Program-made: the position numbers and the translations under genes
The notes under the pieces: model-generated
The model's input: the letters and a program-made list of their open reading frames with translations, nothing else
Told to the model about the DNA's origin: nothing
The model's database searches: none
Part shown: in pieces, positions 1 to 6,710 of the stretch
Layout of the letters: every line of letters begins with the position of its first letter
How positions within the stretch are numbered: the first letter of the stretch is position 1
Source of the DNA: Scatomorpha merdigallinarum
GTDB lineage: Bacteria > Bacillota > Clostridia > Oscillospirales > Oscillospiraceae
Assembly: GCA_018710885.1 (NCBI GenBank)
Contig: DVJA01000061.1
Span: forward strand, 1 to 14,913
Direction: 5' to 3'
DNA length: 14,913 nt

Positions 1-879
1 GTGCTCTTCCTGCAGGGCGGCGCCACGGGACAGTTTGCGGCCATCCCGCTCAACCTCATGGACGGCAAGGCGGCCAGCTACGCCGTCACCGGCAACTTCT
101 CCGGCATCGCCGCGAAGGAAGCTGCCAAGTACGGCGAAGTGCGCATAGCATATGAGGGCAAGGAGAACAACTACTCCCATATCCCCACGCAGGGCGAACT
201 TGTAATTGCACCGGACAGCGCCTACTTCCACTACTGCGCGAACAACACCATCTTCGGCACCGCCTGGGACTATGTACCCGAAACCAGCGGAGTGCCCCTG
301 GTGGCCGACATGTCCAGCGAAATCATGTCTCGCCCCGTGGATGTGAGCCGCTACGCCCTCATCTACGCCGGAGCGCAGAAGAACATCGCTCCCGCCGGGC
401 TCACTGTTGTAATCATTGACAAGAGCTTCGCCGGACACGAAGCGGCCATCACACCGCAGATTATGAGCTATCAGAAGATGATAGACAAGGACAGCATGCT
501 CAACACTCCCCCCTGCTGGTGCATATACATGCTCGGGCTGGTACTCGAGTGGGTCGAGGAACAGGGCGGCGTGTCCGAAATGGACCGCCGCCGCCGCGAG
601 CGCGCGGGCCTGCTATACGACGTGCTGGACAACTCCAGGCTATACAAGGCCCACGCCGAACCCGGCTCCCGCAGCATGATGAACGTGACCTTCCGCACGG
701 GTGATGAAGCTCTGGACAAGGAGTTTTGCGACGGCGCGGCCAAGCGCGGCCTGCTGAACGTAAAGGGCCACCGTCTCACCGGCGGTATGCGCGTCTCGTT
801 GTACAACGCCATGTCGCTTGAGGGCGCCAAGGCAGTTGCAGAATACATGAAGGATTTTGAGGTGGAACACCATGTTTAA
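1..879 (+). CDS. serC: Phosphoserine aminotransferase, 5' end missing
   Basis: PLP-dependent transaminase that converts 3-phosphohydroxypyruvate and glutamate to phosphoserine and 2-oxoglutarate in cytosolic serine synthesis (also phosphohydroxythreonine in the vitamin B6 route). The visible 292 residues begin with the family motif FLQGGATGQF. The PLP lysine lies in GAQKNIAPAG (window residue 127), and the C-terminal substrate region MRVSLYNAMSLEGA is present. The usual length is about 360 residues, so roughly 65-70 N-terminal residues lie left of the window; the GTG at position 1 is an internal valine codon, not the start. The stop codon overlaps the serA start by 8 bp, so the two genes form one translationally coupled unit. 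Class-V aminotransferase relatives exist, but this motif set and the serA neighbour make SerC very likely. Confidence 0.95.
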   Translation: MLFLQGGATGQFAAIPLNLMDGKAASYAVTGNFSGIAAKEAAKYGEVRIAYEGKENNYSHIPTQGELVIAPDSAYFHYCANNTIFGTAWDYVPETSGVPLVADMSSEIMSRPVDVSRYALIYAGAQKNIAPAGLTVVIIDKSFAGHEAAITPQIMSYQKMIDKDSMLNTPPCWCIYMLGLVLEWVEEQGGVSEMDRRRRERAGLLYDVLDNSRLYKAHAEPGSRSMMNVTFRTGDEALDKEFCDGAAKRGLLNVKGHRLTGGMRVSLYNAMSLEGAKAVAEYMKDFEVEHHV

Positions 880-2035
880 AATACGTACTATGAACACGAT
901 CTCCCCCCTGGGCACTCAGATACTTGAGAAGCACGGCTGCGCAGTCGGCCCCCAGGAGGAGAACCCCGAGGCCCTGCTCATACGCTCGGCCGACCTGCAC
1001 AACACTGAGTTCTGGCCCCAACTGCTCTGCATCGGCCGCGCCGGCGCGGGTGTCAACAACATTCCCATTGAAGAGTGCGCGGAAAAAGGCATAGTCGTCT
1101 TCAACGCTCCCGGCGCCAACGCCGACGCCACCAAAGAGATGATAATTTTCGACATGCTCCTCGCCAGCCGCGACATGCTCGGCGCCATCGCCTGGGTGAA
1201 TTCCATCGCCGACAAGGGCGACGAGGTCCCCACCCTCGTCGAGAAGGGAAAGAGCAGCTTTTCCGGACCCGAGCTTTGCGGCAAGACGCTAGGCGTCATC
1301 GGCCTGGGTGCTATCGGCTCCCTGGTTGCCAACCTTGCACTGGAGTTCGGTATGACCGTGCGCGGCTACGACCCGTACATCTCCATTGAGAGCGCCTGGA
1401 AACTATCCCGCAACGTCATACACGTAGACTACCTCGATGAGCTCTTCCGCACCTGCGACTACATCAGCCTCAACGTGCCCTACAATGAGGGTACCCACCA
1501 CATGATAAATGCCGAAGCCCTCGCCAGCATGCGCCCGGGCGTGCGCATCATGAACGAGTCCCGCGCCGAAGTCGTAGACGACGACGCCATGATCGCCGCG
1601 CTCGAGTCCGGCCGTGTAGGCAAGTACGTAACCGACTTCCCCAACGCCAAGCTCATCGGCGTAAAGAACTGCATCACCCTCCCCCACCTCGGCGCCTGCA
1701 CGCCTGAGAGCGAGGAGAAGTGCTCCATCATGGCCGCCCAGGAGATTTACGACTACCTGGCCAACGGCAACATAAAAAACAGCGTCAACCTCCCTGACGC
1801 GAGCCTGGAGCGCATGGGCGTCTGCCGCCTGTGCGTACTGCACCGCAACGTGCCCAACAAGATAAACTCCATCCTCGAACTCATCTCCGCGCGTAACATC
1901 AACATCGAGCACATGCTCAACAAGCCGCGCGGCGGCTACGCCTACACCATGATAGACCTGGCCGAAAAGGTCAACGGCGACATCACTCAGGAGATACTCA
2001 AAGACCCCGACGTGCTGCGCGTGCGCGTCATATAA
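872..2035 (+). CDS. serA: D-3-phosphoglycerate dehydrogenase, short ACT-domain type
   Basis: NAD-dependent oxidation of 3-phosphoglycerate to 3-phosphohydroxypyruvate, the committed step of serine synthesis and the substrate supply for SerC. The 387-aa protein has a substrate-binding half, a Rossmann NAD site GLGAIG (residues 144-149) with the ribose-binding Asp in RGYDP (about 167), catalytic Arg231 in MNESRAEV and His272 in LPHLGA. A C-terminal ACT domain (about 318-387, HRNVPNK) is the usual serine feedback site. ATG at 872 is chosen because GAGGTGG (859-865) lies 6 bp upstream; an in-frame TTG at 857 lacks such a site. The Glu of the usual catalytic segment before His272 is not in its normal context: the segment reads VTDFPNAKL. 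This looks like a property of the short clostridial SerA group, judged from memory. Confidence 0.94.
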   Translation: MFKIRTMNTISPLGTQILEKHGCAVGPQEENPEALLIRSADLHNTEFWPQLLCIGRAGAGVNNIPIEECAEKGIVVFNAPGANADATKEMIIFDMLLASRDMLGAIAWVNSIADKGDEVPTLVEKGKSSFSGPELCGKTLGVIGLGAIGSLVANLALEFGMTVRGYDPYISIESAWKLSRNVIHVDYLDELFRTCDYISLNVPYNEGTHHMINAEALASMRPGVRIMNESRAEVVDDDAMIAALESGRVGKYVTDFPNAKLIGVKNCITLPHLGACTPESEEKCSIMAAQEIYDYLANGNIKNSVNLPDASLERMGVCRLCVLHRNVPNKINSILELISARNINIEHMLNKPRGGYAYTMIDLAEKVNGDITQEILKDPDVLRVRVI

Positions 2036-2048
2036 AGCCACAACGCAA

Positions 2049-2079
2049 AAAGTCGGCCGGCAATATGCCGGCCGACTTT
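2049..2079. terminator. Bidirectional intrinsic terminator between serA and msmK
   Basis: A perfect 14-bp stem (2049-2062 with 2066-2079) with a 3-nt loop. It is followed by a T-rich run on the plus strand and preceded by an A run that gives T5 on the minus strand. It lies between two convergent stop codons, so it can end both serCA and msmK transcripts. Confidence 0.9.
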
Positions 2080-2094
2080 CTGTATTTAGCTTTA

Positions 2095-3300
2095 TCAGGT
2101 GAGCGCTGCGCCAGTCTCGCTGTTGAATATGTGCATAACGTTGCCGCCGAAGGTGAAGTTGACCTCTTCGCCAAAGCGGAAACCGGTGGCGTGGTCAGCG
2201 GGCAGATCGACGGTAGCGAGGACCATGACGACGTCCTTGCCCTGTACGTTCGTGTGCAGGTGTATGGACGAGCCCATCATCTCGGAGACGTCCACCTTGG
2301 CAGTGATGCTGTGCTCAGAGCCGGGGGCGCAGAGCATGATATGCTCGGGGCGCACGCCGAGAGTCACGGCGCCGGACTGGGCATTGTTGGCCAGAAGGGC
2401 CTTCTGCTTCTCCTCGTCGGGCTCAAAGACGGTACCGCAGGCGGTGACAGTGTACTTGTCTCCGGTGCGGGTGAGCACGGCGTCGAAGAAATTCATCTGA
2501 GGCGTGCCTATGAAGCCTGCAACGAAGAGGTTCGCCGGGTGGTTGAAGACCTCCTGCGGCGTACCGATCTGCTGCACAAAGCCGTCCTTCATGATGACGA
2601 TGCGGTCGCCCAGGGTCATGGCCTCGGTCTGGTCGTGAGTGACGTAGATGAAGGTGGTATTGATACGCTGCCTGAGCTTGATTATCTCGGCGCGCATCTG
2701 GTTACGCAGCTTGGCGTCCAGGTTGGACAGGGGTTCGTCCATCAGGAAGACCTTCGGCTCGCGGACGATGGCGCGTCCGATGGCGACACGCTGGCGCTGG
2801 CCGCCGGACAGGGCCTTGGGCTTACGGTCGAGATACTGGGTGATGTCGAGTATCTCGGCGGCCTCACGGACCTTCTTGTCGATGGTGTCTTTATCTAAAT
2901 GGCGCAGCTTCAGGGAGAAGGCCATATTGTCATAAACTGTCATGTGCGGATAGAGCGCATAGCTCTGGAAAACCATCGCTATGTCGCGGTCCTTGGGCGC
3001 CACGTCGTTGACGACCTTGCCATCGATGATGACTTCGCCTTCGCTTATCTCTTCAAGGCCGGCTATCATTCGCAGCGTGGTGCTCTTGCCGCAGCCGGAG
3101 GGACCGACGAGCACTATGAACTCCTTGTCGGCTATTTCAATGTTGAAGTCCTGTACGGCGACAACGCCCTTGTCGGTAATCTGGAGATTTACCTTGTTCT
3201 CTTCGCCGACTTCTTCCTTCTTGGCCTTTTTCTTTTTCTTGGCCTCTCCGGGGGCGTTGGGATAGATCTTCTTTACGTTTTTCAGTACAACTTCTGCCAT
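2095..3300 (-). CDS. msmK: Carbohydrate ABC transporter ATPase, MsmK/UgpC type
   Basis: Cytoplasmic ATPase that energises CUT1-type sugar importers. The 401-aa protein shows Walker A GPSGCGKST (66-74), Q-loop Gln112, signature LSGGQRQR (164-171), Walker B VFLMDEP (184-190), H-loop His222, and a C-terminal OB-type regulatory region (about 265-401, TLGVRPEHI), as in MalK/MsmK. A lysine-rich segment (about residues 17-44) is inserted between the first strand and the rest of the nucleotide fold, which other MalK proteins lack. The start at 3300 gives the family N-terminus MAEVVLKNV; an upstream in-frame ATG at 3336 has no good ribosome site. No permease or binding protein is adjacent, so it probably serves several transporters encoded elsewhere, as known for MsmK. 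It has its own promoter and a leader of about 170 nt. Confidence 0.93.
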   Translation of the reverse strand: MAEVVLKNVKKIYPNAPGEAKKKKKAKKEEVGEENKVNLQITDKGVVAVQDFNIEIADKEFIVLVGPSGCGKSTTLRMIAGLEEISEGEVIIDGKVVNDVAPKDRDIAMVFQSYALYPHMTVYDNMAFSLKLRHLDKDTIDKKVREAAEILDITQYLDRKPKALSGGQRQRVAIGRAIVREPKVFLMDEPLSNLDAKLRNQMRAEIIKLRQRINTTFIYVTHDQTEAMTLGDRIVIMKDGFVQQIGTPQEVFNHPANLFVAGFIGTPQMNFFDAVLTRTGDKYTVTACGTVFEPDEEKQKALLANNAQSGAVTLGVRPEHIMLCAPGSEHSITAKVDVSEMMGSSIHLHTNVQGKDVVMVLATVDLPADHATGFRFGEEVNFTFGGNVMHIFNSETGAALT

Positions 3301-3301
3301 T

Positions 3302-3326
3302 TCAATGCTGTAGCATGCCTGCCTCC
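3302..3326 (-). other. Possible 4-codon leader minigene before msmK
   Basis: On the minus strand a perfect GGAGG (3322-3326) stands 5 nt before ATG at 3316. That ATG opens the reading frame M-L-Q-H-stop, whose TGA (3302-3304) ends one base before the msmK ATG. The msmK start itself is 21 nt from the GGAGG, too far for direct use. Reinitiation from the minigene is therefore a plausible way to start msmK. This is inference from spacing; chance cannot be excluded. Confidence 0.35.
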
Positions 3327-3476
3327 GCAATGACATGCCTCGCCGACGTCCGCGAAGGGACGTGCGACTTTACGCCAGGTCTCCACACTGACGCACCGCC
3401 AGCCGCGGTATTTCCTCCTTTTTTTCTGTACGGTACAGCATGAAAATGGAGTGCTGCACCGCCATGGACTTCTTAT

Positions 3477-3505
3477 ATTTTACCAGTTGTTGTTGCTGGT
3501 GTAAA
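3477..3505 (-). promoter_or_regulatory. Putative msmK promoter
   Basis: Minus-strand TTTACA (3500-3505) and TAAAAT (3477-3482) are separated by exactly 17 bp, each one base from consensus. The predicted transcript start near 3470 leaves a leader of about 170 nt. That leader holds a 6-1-6 palindrome (3426-3438, CTGTAC/GTACAG) and an orphan AAGGAGG (3415-3420) with no start codon at a suitable distance. Confidence 0.55.
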
Positions 3506-3525
3506 CTATCGAGGTTGTACAGAAT

Positions 3526-3564
3526 CGGCACGGCTTGTTTGAACTTATTGCACAAGCCGTGCTG
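3526..3564. repeat. Inverted repeat, 11-bp perfect stem
   Basis: GCACGGCTTGT at 3528-3538 pairs perfectly with ACAAGCCGTGC at 3552-3562 around a 13-nt loop; outer G-T and C-G pairs extend the stem to 3526-3564. It lies upstream of the msmK promoter. It has no T tail on either strand, so it is not a clear terminator. Confidence 0.6.
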
Positions 3565-3583
3565 GGGTGCTGTCTGCAAGAGC

Positions 3584-3845
3584 ACACATTGTAGGGGATG
3601 GCGTCCTCGATGTCCCGGCTTGTCGGCTGGCGAGAGGTGGTGCCACGTCGCCCGACGCGGGAGGATGGCATTAGGTAATGCCGCAATCCTGAGGGGTTTC
3701 TTTTTGTCTTGTCAAAAAGAAACCCCTCAGACTCCAAAGAGAAAACCGCTTTGGTGCTGTTGGGTACGCAAGGGTGCCTCGTATCTCGGGCTGGCAGAAA
3801 CGTTCAGGTGGTCATCCCTAAACTTCTATTTAGTTACTCCATCGC
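3584..3845. repeat. Composite palindromic intergenic repeat region
   Basis: This gene-free stretch holds a chain of hairpins. One begins at TTGTAGGGG (about 3589) and closes at CCCGG near 3617, a layout I recall from short intergenic repeats in Oscillospirales genomes (from memory). Next are a perfect 7-2-7 palindrome (3667-3682, GGCATTA/TAATGCC) and an 18-bp perfect stem (3689-3706 with 3713-3730, 6-nt loop). A CCAAAG/CTTTGG stem follows at 3734-3754. No reading frame here resembles a protein. It may be one or more non-autonomous repeat insertions, or a structured RNA; the sequence alone does not decide. Confidence 0.5.
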
Positions 3846-3890
3846 CGACCGCGGTTTCGCTTCGCGGCCGCTGACGGGTTAACACGGGAC

Positions 3891-4080
3891 GTTGCCCGGG
3901 GTTTGTGCGGTGGATTATCACTGTTGGTAAAACCGCCGTTGCCCAAACGTGTGGCTCTTTTACCGCACACATTGCTGCGCTCGTGTGCTGAGGGGTGGTG
4001 AGGGCTAGGTTGCCCGGGGTGGTGCGGCTCTTGCCGCGCACGGCGCTTCGCTGGTGCGCTGGGAGGGTGATTGAGGGCAG
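3891..4080. repeat. Diverged tandem repeat with covarying hairpins
   Basis: GTTGCCCGGGGT occurs at 3891-3902 and 4009-4020, each followed by GTGCGG. Downstream of each is a similar module of about 70 bp, at 3949-4008 and 4022-4080. In the first module GCACAC (3965-3970) pairs with GTGTGC (3983-3988); in the second GCGCAC (4036-4041) pairs with GTGCGC (4054-4059). The A-to-G and T-to-C differences are compensatory. GTGTGG (3949) and GTGCGG (4022) could alternatively pair with the same left arms. Overlapping reading frames here are proline- and arginine-rich and look non-coding. Confidence 0.55.
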
Positions 4081-4155
4081 GTTCTTGTGCCCGCTCTTTT
4101 TGCAACCGGCCGCCTCGCTGCAACGCACTGACAGCACACGCCTCAGCACACAAAA

Positions 4156-4188
4156 ACACCCCCGGCGGGACGATTCCACCGGGGGTGT
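4156..4188 (-). terminator. Intrinsic terminator of gntR
   Basis: A 10-bp perfect stem (4156-4165 with 4179-4188, ACACCCCCGG/CCGGGGGTGT) begins 8 bp after the gntR stop. On the minus strand it runs straight into T5, a classical rho-independent terminator. Confidence 0.88.
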
Positions 4189-4196
4189 ATACTTTT

Positions 4197-4982
4197 TTAC
4201 TTGTCCACGCTGCGGGCAAAGCTCACGCCGTCTTTGTGCAGGTACACGTCCAGAGTGACTCTGTCTGCGCGTATCAAGCTCTGGGTGAACTCGTACACGG
4301 AGCCCGCCTCTGTGCGGGTGCGGCGCTGCACGGAGAAGGCGCAGCTTCCGGGGCGGCAGCCCAGCAACTCGGCTTCGCGGCGGCCCAGGATTACGGCCTC
4401 GTAGCTGTCCACGGCACTGTATGGCACGATGCCCTCTTCGTAGAGCAGGCTGTAAAAGCTGTGGGTCTCGAGCAGTTCGCGCGTAAGTTTCGGGTATATA
4501 TATGTCGGATAGAAGCTGGTCTCGAGTATCAGAGGCTGGCCGTTCACATTCCTTATACGGGAAAAGCGGTAGATCTTGACGCTGCTGCTCTCCAGCTCCA
4601 GCATGGAGACTATGTCTGGCGGCGGGCTCATGACCTCGAACTCGAGTATGGTGGAGCTCGGCGTCATGCCCATTGCGTTTATCTCGCTCGTGAACGAATA
4701 CACGTTCTCAGTGCGGCGGCGCATCTTTGGCTCGGCTACGAAGGTGCCGCGGCCCTGCTTGCGAACTACCAATCCGTCGGTTTCCAGAGCTCCTATAGCC
4801 TGGCGCACCGTGGAACGGGACACATCGAAAGTGCGGCAGAGTTCTGCTTCGCTGGGGAGCAGTGCTCCCGGCTGCAGAGTGCCGGCAGAGATATTGCGTT
4901 TTATAATATTCACGAGCTGGCTATAAAGCGGGATGTCGCTGTCCATGCTCAGCTTGTTCATCAAAACAGGATTAGTGTCCAT
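4197..4982 (-). CDS. GntR-family transcriptional regulator, HutC/UTRA type
   Basis: The 261-aa DNA-binding repressor or activator has an N-terminal winged helix-turn-helix (about residues 16-84: PLYSQLVNIIK, LPSEAELCRTFDVSRSTVRQ, GRGTFVAEP). A UTRA ligand-binding domain follows (about 100-250), typical of HutC, FarR and NagR-like regulators that bind small metabolites. ATG at 4982 is chosen because AGAGG lies 7 bp upstream; the longer frame to 5075 crosses the promoter and would start without a ribosome site. It is downstream of, and co-oriented with, the aldehyde dehydrogenase, and has its own promoter carrying a dyad, which suggests autoregulation. The ligand and targets are not visible; the dehydrogenase and the msmK gene are candidates by position only. 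Confidence 0.92.
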   Translation of the reverse strand: MDTNPVLMNKLSMDSDIPLYSQLVNIIKRNISAGTLQPGALLPSEAELCRTFDVSRSTVRQAIGALETDGLVVRKQGRGTFVAEPKMRRRTENVYSFTSEINAMGMTPSSTILEFEVMSPPPDIVSMLELESSSVKIYRFSRIRNVNGQPLILETSFYPTYIYPKLTRELLETHSFYSLLYEEGIVPYSAVDSYEAVILGRREAELLGCRPGSCAFSVQRRTRTEAGSVYEFTQSLIRADRVTLDVYLHKDGVSFARSVDK

Positions 4983-5016
4983 GTTGCATCCTCTCGATCG
5001 ACTTGTAATAACGTCT

Positions 5017-5030
5017 GATATGTCTATATC
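5017..5030. promoter_or_regulatory. Minor dyad in gntR leader
   Basis: GATAT and ATATC flank a 4-nt spacer just downstream of the predicted gntR transcript start. It is AT-rich and short, so it is only a weak operator candidate. Confidence 0.2.
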
Positions 5031-5039
5031 GTTTAATAT

Positions 5040-5079
5040 ATTATAATCGACGTGAAGGGATTTTACAAGTCCCACTTGT
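5040..5079 (-). promoter_or_regulatory. gntR promoter with operator-like dyad
   Basis: Minus-strand -35 TTGTAA (5063-5068) and perfect -10 TATAAT (5040-5045) have a 17-bp spacer. A perfect inverted repeat ACAAGT-CCC-ACTTGT (5065-5079) overlaps the -35. HutC-type GntR proteins bind short dyads like this, so autorepression is a reasonable inference. Confidence 0.65.
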
Positions 5080-5122
5080 TGTCGAGAGTTCTTTAAATTT
5101 TTGCCGGGAATCTACACACTTT

Positions 5123-5145
5123 TAACAAAGCGGCAGTGTCACCGC
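5123..5145 (-). terminator. Weak possible terminator after aldehyde dehydrogenase
   Basis: GCGG/CCGC (5130-5133, 5142-5145), extended by two wobble pairs, overlaps the stop codon and is followed on the minus strand by TTTGTTAAAA. The stem is short, so partial read-through into gntR is likely. Confidence 0.35.
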
Positions 5146-6515
5146 AGCAGCTTACGCAGCATGGAGAGCTTGCTGTCCGTCCATGGACGGTATCTGACGC
5201 TGCTCTCCAGGCCTGAGCCACGCACTAGCACCCCCTCCAGGTGAGAGAACTCCTCAAAGCCCCAGCGCCCGTGGTATGCTCCCATGCCGCTCTCGCCCAC
5301 CCCGCCGAAGGGCAGATTGTCCGTAGTCAAGTGCATAATTGTGTCGTTTACGCAGCCACCGCCGAAGCGGCAGCGGCCAAGCACGTACTCGCGGCTTTCA
5401 CGGCTGGCAGTGAAGAGGTAGAGCGCCAGCGGGCGCGGGCGGCTCTCAACAAAGGCTATGGCCTCATCGAGTGACGATATCTTCAGCACTGGAAGTACTG
5501 GACCGAATATCTCCTCCTGCATTACGGCGTCCTCGGGAGAGACATCCGTGAGCACTGTGGGCTCAATTTGCAGGCTTTCCGCATTGCTCGCGCCGCCGGC
5601 AGCCACTTTATCACGGTCTATCAGGGCCGTTATCCTTTCAAAGTGGCGGCGGTTCACTATGCGGCCGTAGGAAGCGTCGTGCAATGCATCCGGGTACTGT
5701 GCTGCTATTTCTTTTTTCAAAGCGGCAATCAGGGCGTCGTGTACGCGCTCATCGCAGAGCACATAGTCGGGAGCGACGCAGGTTTGGCCGCAATTCAAAT
5801 ACTTGCCGTACACTATGCGCCTTGCCGCGAGCTGAATGTCCGCGCTCTTATCCACTATTACCGGGCTTTTACCGCCAAGTTCCAGCGTTACACTGGTGAG
5901 GTTTTCCGCAGCCGAGCGCAGCACTTCCCGGCCCACGCTCTTGCTGCCGGTAAAGAATATCTTGTCCCAACGTTCATCCAGCAGCGCCCGGTTCTCTTCG
6001 CGTCCACCCGTGACACACATGACATAGTCCGGCGTGAACACCTCTCCGAGCATTTCCGCTATTAGTCCCGCAGTGGCGGGAGCATAGGCGCTGGGTTTTA
6101 TCACCGCAGTGTTGCCCGCGGCGAGAGCTGCGGCAAGCGGCTCGAGCGTGAGCAGCAGCGGGTAGTTCCACGGGCTCATTATGAGCGCCGTGCCATAGGG
6201 CACGTATCTGAGCTCGCCATGCCCCGGCATCTGCGCCATACCCATCCGGGTGCGCTTCGGCCGCATCAGCCGCCCCAGGTTCCGGCGCAGATAGCGTATT
6301 GACGTGAGCGTCAGCCCCGTCTCGCACATATAGGCTTCGGACGCACTTTTGCCAAGGTCGGCGTGCAGTGCACTTGCGATCTCCGCTTCATGCGACTTTA
6401 TAGTGTCATAGAGCGCAGCAAGGGCAGCATCCCTGTACTCATGTTCCAGAGTTGCTCCCGAGGCAAAGAGTGCGCGCTGCTGTGAAACAATTTTGGAAAT
6501 TTCACTTGCGGTCAT
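5139..6515 (-). CDS. NAD(P)-dependent aldehyde dehydrogenase, class-3-like
   Basis: Oxidises an aldehyde to the acid through a thioester on the catalytic cysteine. The 458-aa protein has the oxyanion Asn117 in SPWNYP, the cofactor Lys140 in IKPSAY, the FFTGS motif, the general base Glu212 in LELGGKSP and the nucleophile Cys246 in NCGQTC. EEIFGPVLPV and the C-terminal PFGGVGESGMGAYHG are also present. Its length and lack of a long N-terminal arm fit the YwdH/AldH3 group that acts on medium, long-chain or aromatic aldehydes; the exact substrate is unknown. ATG at 6515 is chosen for GGAGGTG seven bases upstream, rather than the in-frame start at 6533. It is followed by the GntR regulator on the same strand, which may control it. 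There is no obvious pathway partner nearby. Confidence 0.93.
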   Translation of the reverse strand: MTASEISKIVSQQRALFASGATLEHEYRDAALAALYDTIKSHEAEIASALHADLGKSASEAYMCETGLTLTSIRYLRRNLGRLMRPKRTRMGMAQMPGHGELRYVPYGTALIMSPWNYPLLLTLEPLAAALAAGNTAVIKPSAYAPATAGLIAEMLGEVFTPDYVMCVTGGREENRALLDERWDKIFFTGSKSVGREVLRSAAENLTSVTLELGGKSPVIVDKSADIQLAARRIVYGKYLNCGQTCVAPDYVLCDERVHDALIAALKKEIAAQYPDALHDASYGRIVNRRHFERITALIDRDKVAAGGASNAESLQIEPTVLTDVSPEDAVMQEEIFGPVLPVLKISSLDEAIAFVESRPRPLALYLFTASRESREYVLGRCRFGGGCVNDTIMHLTTDNLPFGGVGESGMGAYHGRWGFEEFSHLEGVLVRGSGLESSVRYRPWTDSKLSMLRKLLR

Positions 6516-6542
6516 ATAAAACACCTCCGGCACTTGCCTGCT

Positions 6543-6570
6543 ATTGTATCACACAGCGCCGGCGGTGCAA
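6543..6570 (-). promoter_or_regulatory. Putative promoter of aldehyde dehydrogenase
   Basis: Minus-strand TACAAT (6543-6548) is a good -10. The best -35 is TTGCAC (6565-6570), 16 bp upstream, and is weak. This suggests a promoter that may need an activator. Confidence 0.4.
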
Positions 6571-6662
6571 AGTCTACGGGCACAAAAACCGTGTGTAAAC
6601 TATGGTCAGAATAAAGTACAGGCAGCTCACACCATACCCGCTTCACTCTATGAATAAGCAGA

Positions 6663-6688
6663 AGCACCCGGGTTTTTAGCCGGGTGCT
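6663..6688 (-). terminator. Hairpin after the anti-sigma gene
   Basis: A 9-bp perfect stem (AGCACCCGG/CCGGGTGCT) with an 8-nt loop lies 22 bp after the anti-sigma stop. Its minus-strand tail (TTCTGCTTATT) is only moderately T-rich, so termination efficiency is uncertain. Confidence 0.5.
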
Positions 6689-6710
6689 CATTTATTATGT
6701 AAACTAAATC

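Noticed and set aside
1403..2041. Minus-strand 212-codon frame opposite serA
   Set aside because: Shadow of serA; Val/Asp/Gly/His-rich translation without domain features.
2065..2898. Long plus-strand reading frame of 277 codons opposite msmK
   Set aside because: It is the antisense shadow of a fully recognisable ABC ATPase; its composition (Gly, Val, Asp, His-rich) matches no family.
3370..3585. Minus-strand 71-codon frame in the msmK leader
   Set aside because: It starts upstream of the predicted promoter and has no ribosome site at its ATG.
3689..3730. The 18-bp hairpin as an intrinsic terminator
   Set aside because: The T run is inside the stem, no T tail follows on either strand, and no gene ends beside it.
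3440..3874. Plus-strand frame of 144 codons through the palindromes
   Set aside because: It passes through three hairpins, is rich in Cys/Trp/Arg, and shows no start signal or homology.
3891..4080. CRISPR array
   Set aside because: Only two diverged modules are present, with no regular repeat-spacer pattern and no cas genes.
3830..4219. Minus-strand frames of 117 and 129 codons in the intergenic repeat region
   Set aside because: They are Pro/Arg/His-rich, overlap each other and the gntR terminator, and have no ribosome site; they follow from the GC-rich repeats.
4071..5018. Plus-strand reading frame of 315 codons opposite gntR
   Set aside because: It is the shadow of the GntR gene, running across its terminator; there is no ribosome site and no family resemblance.
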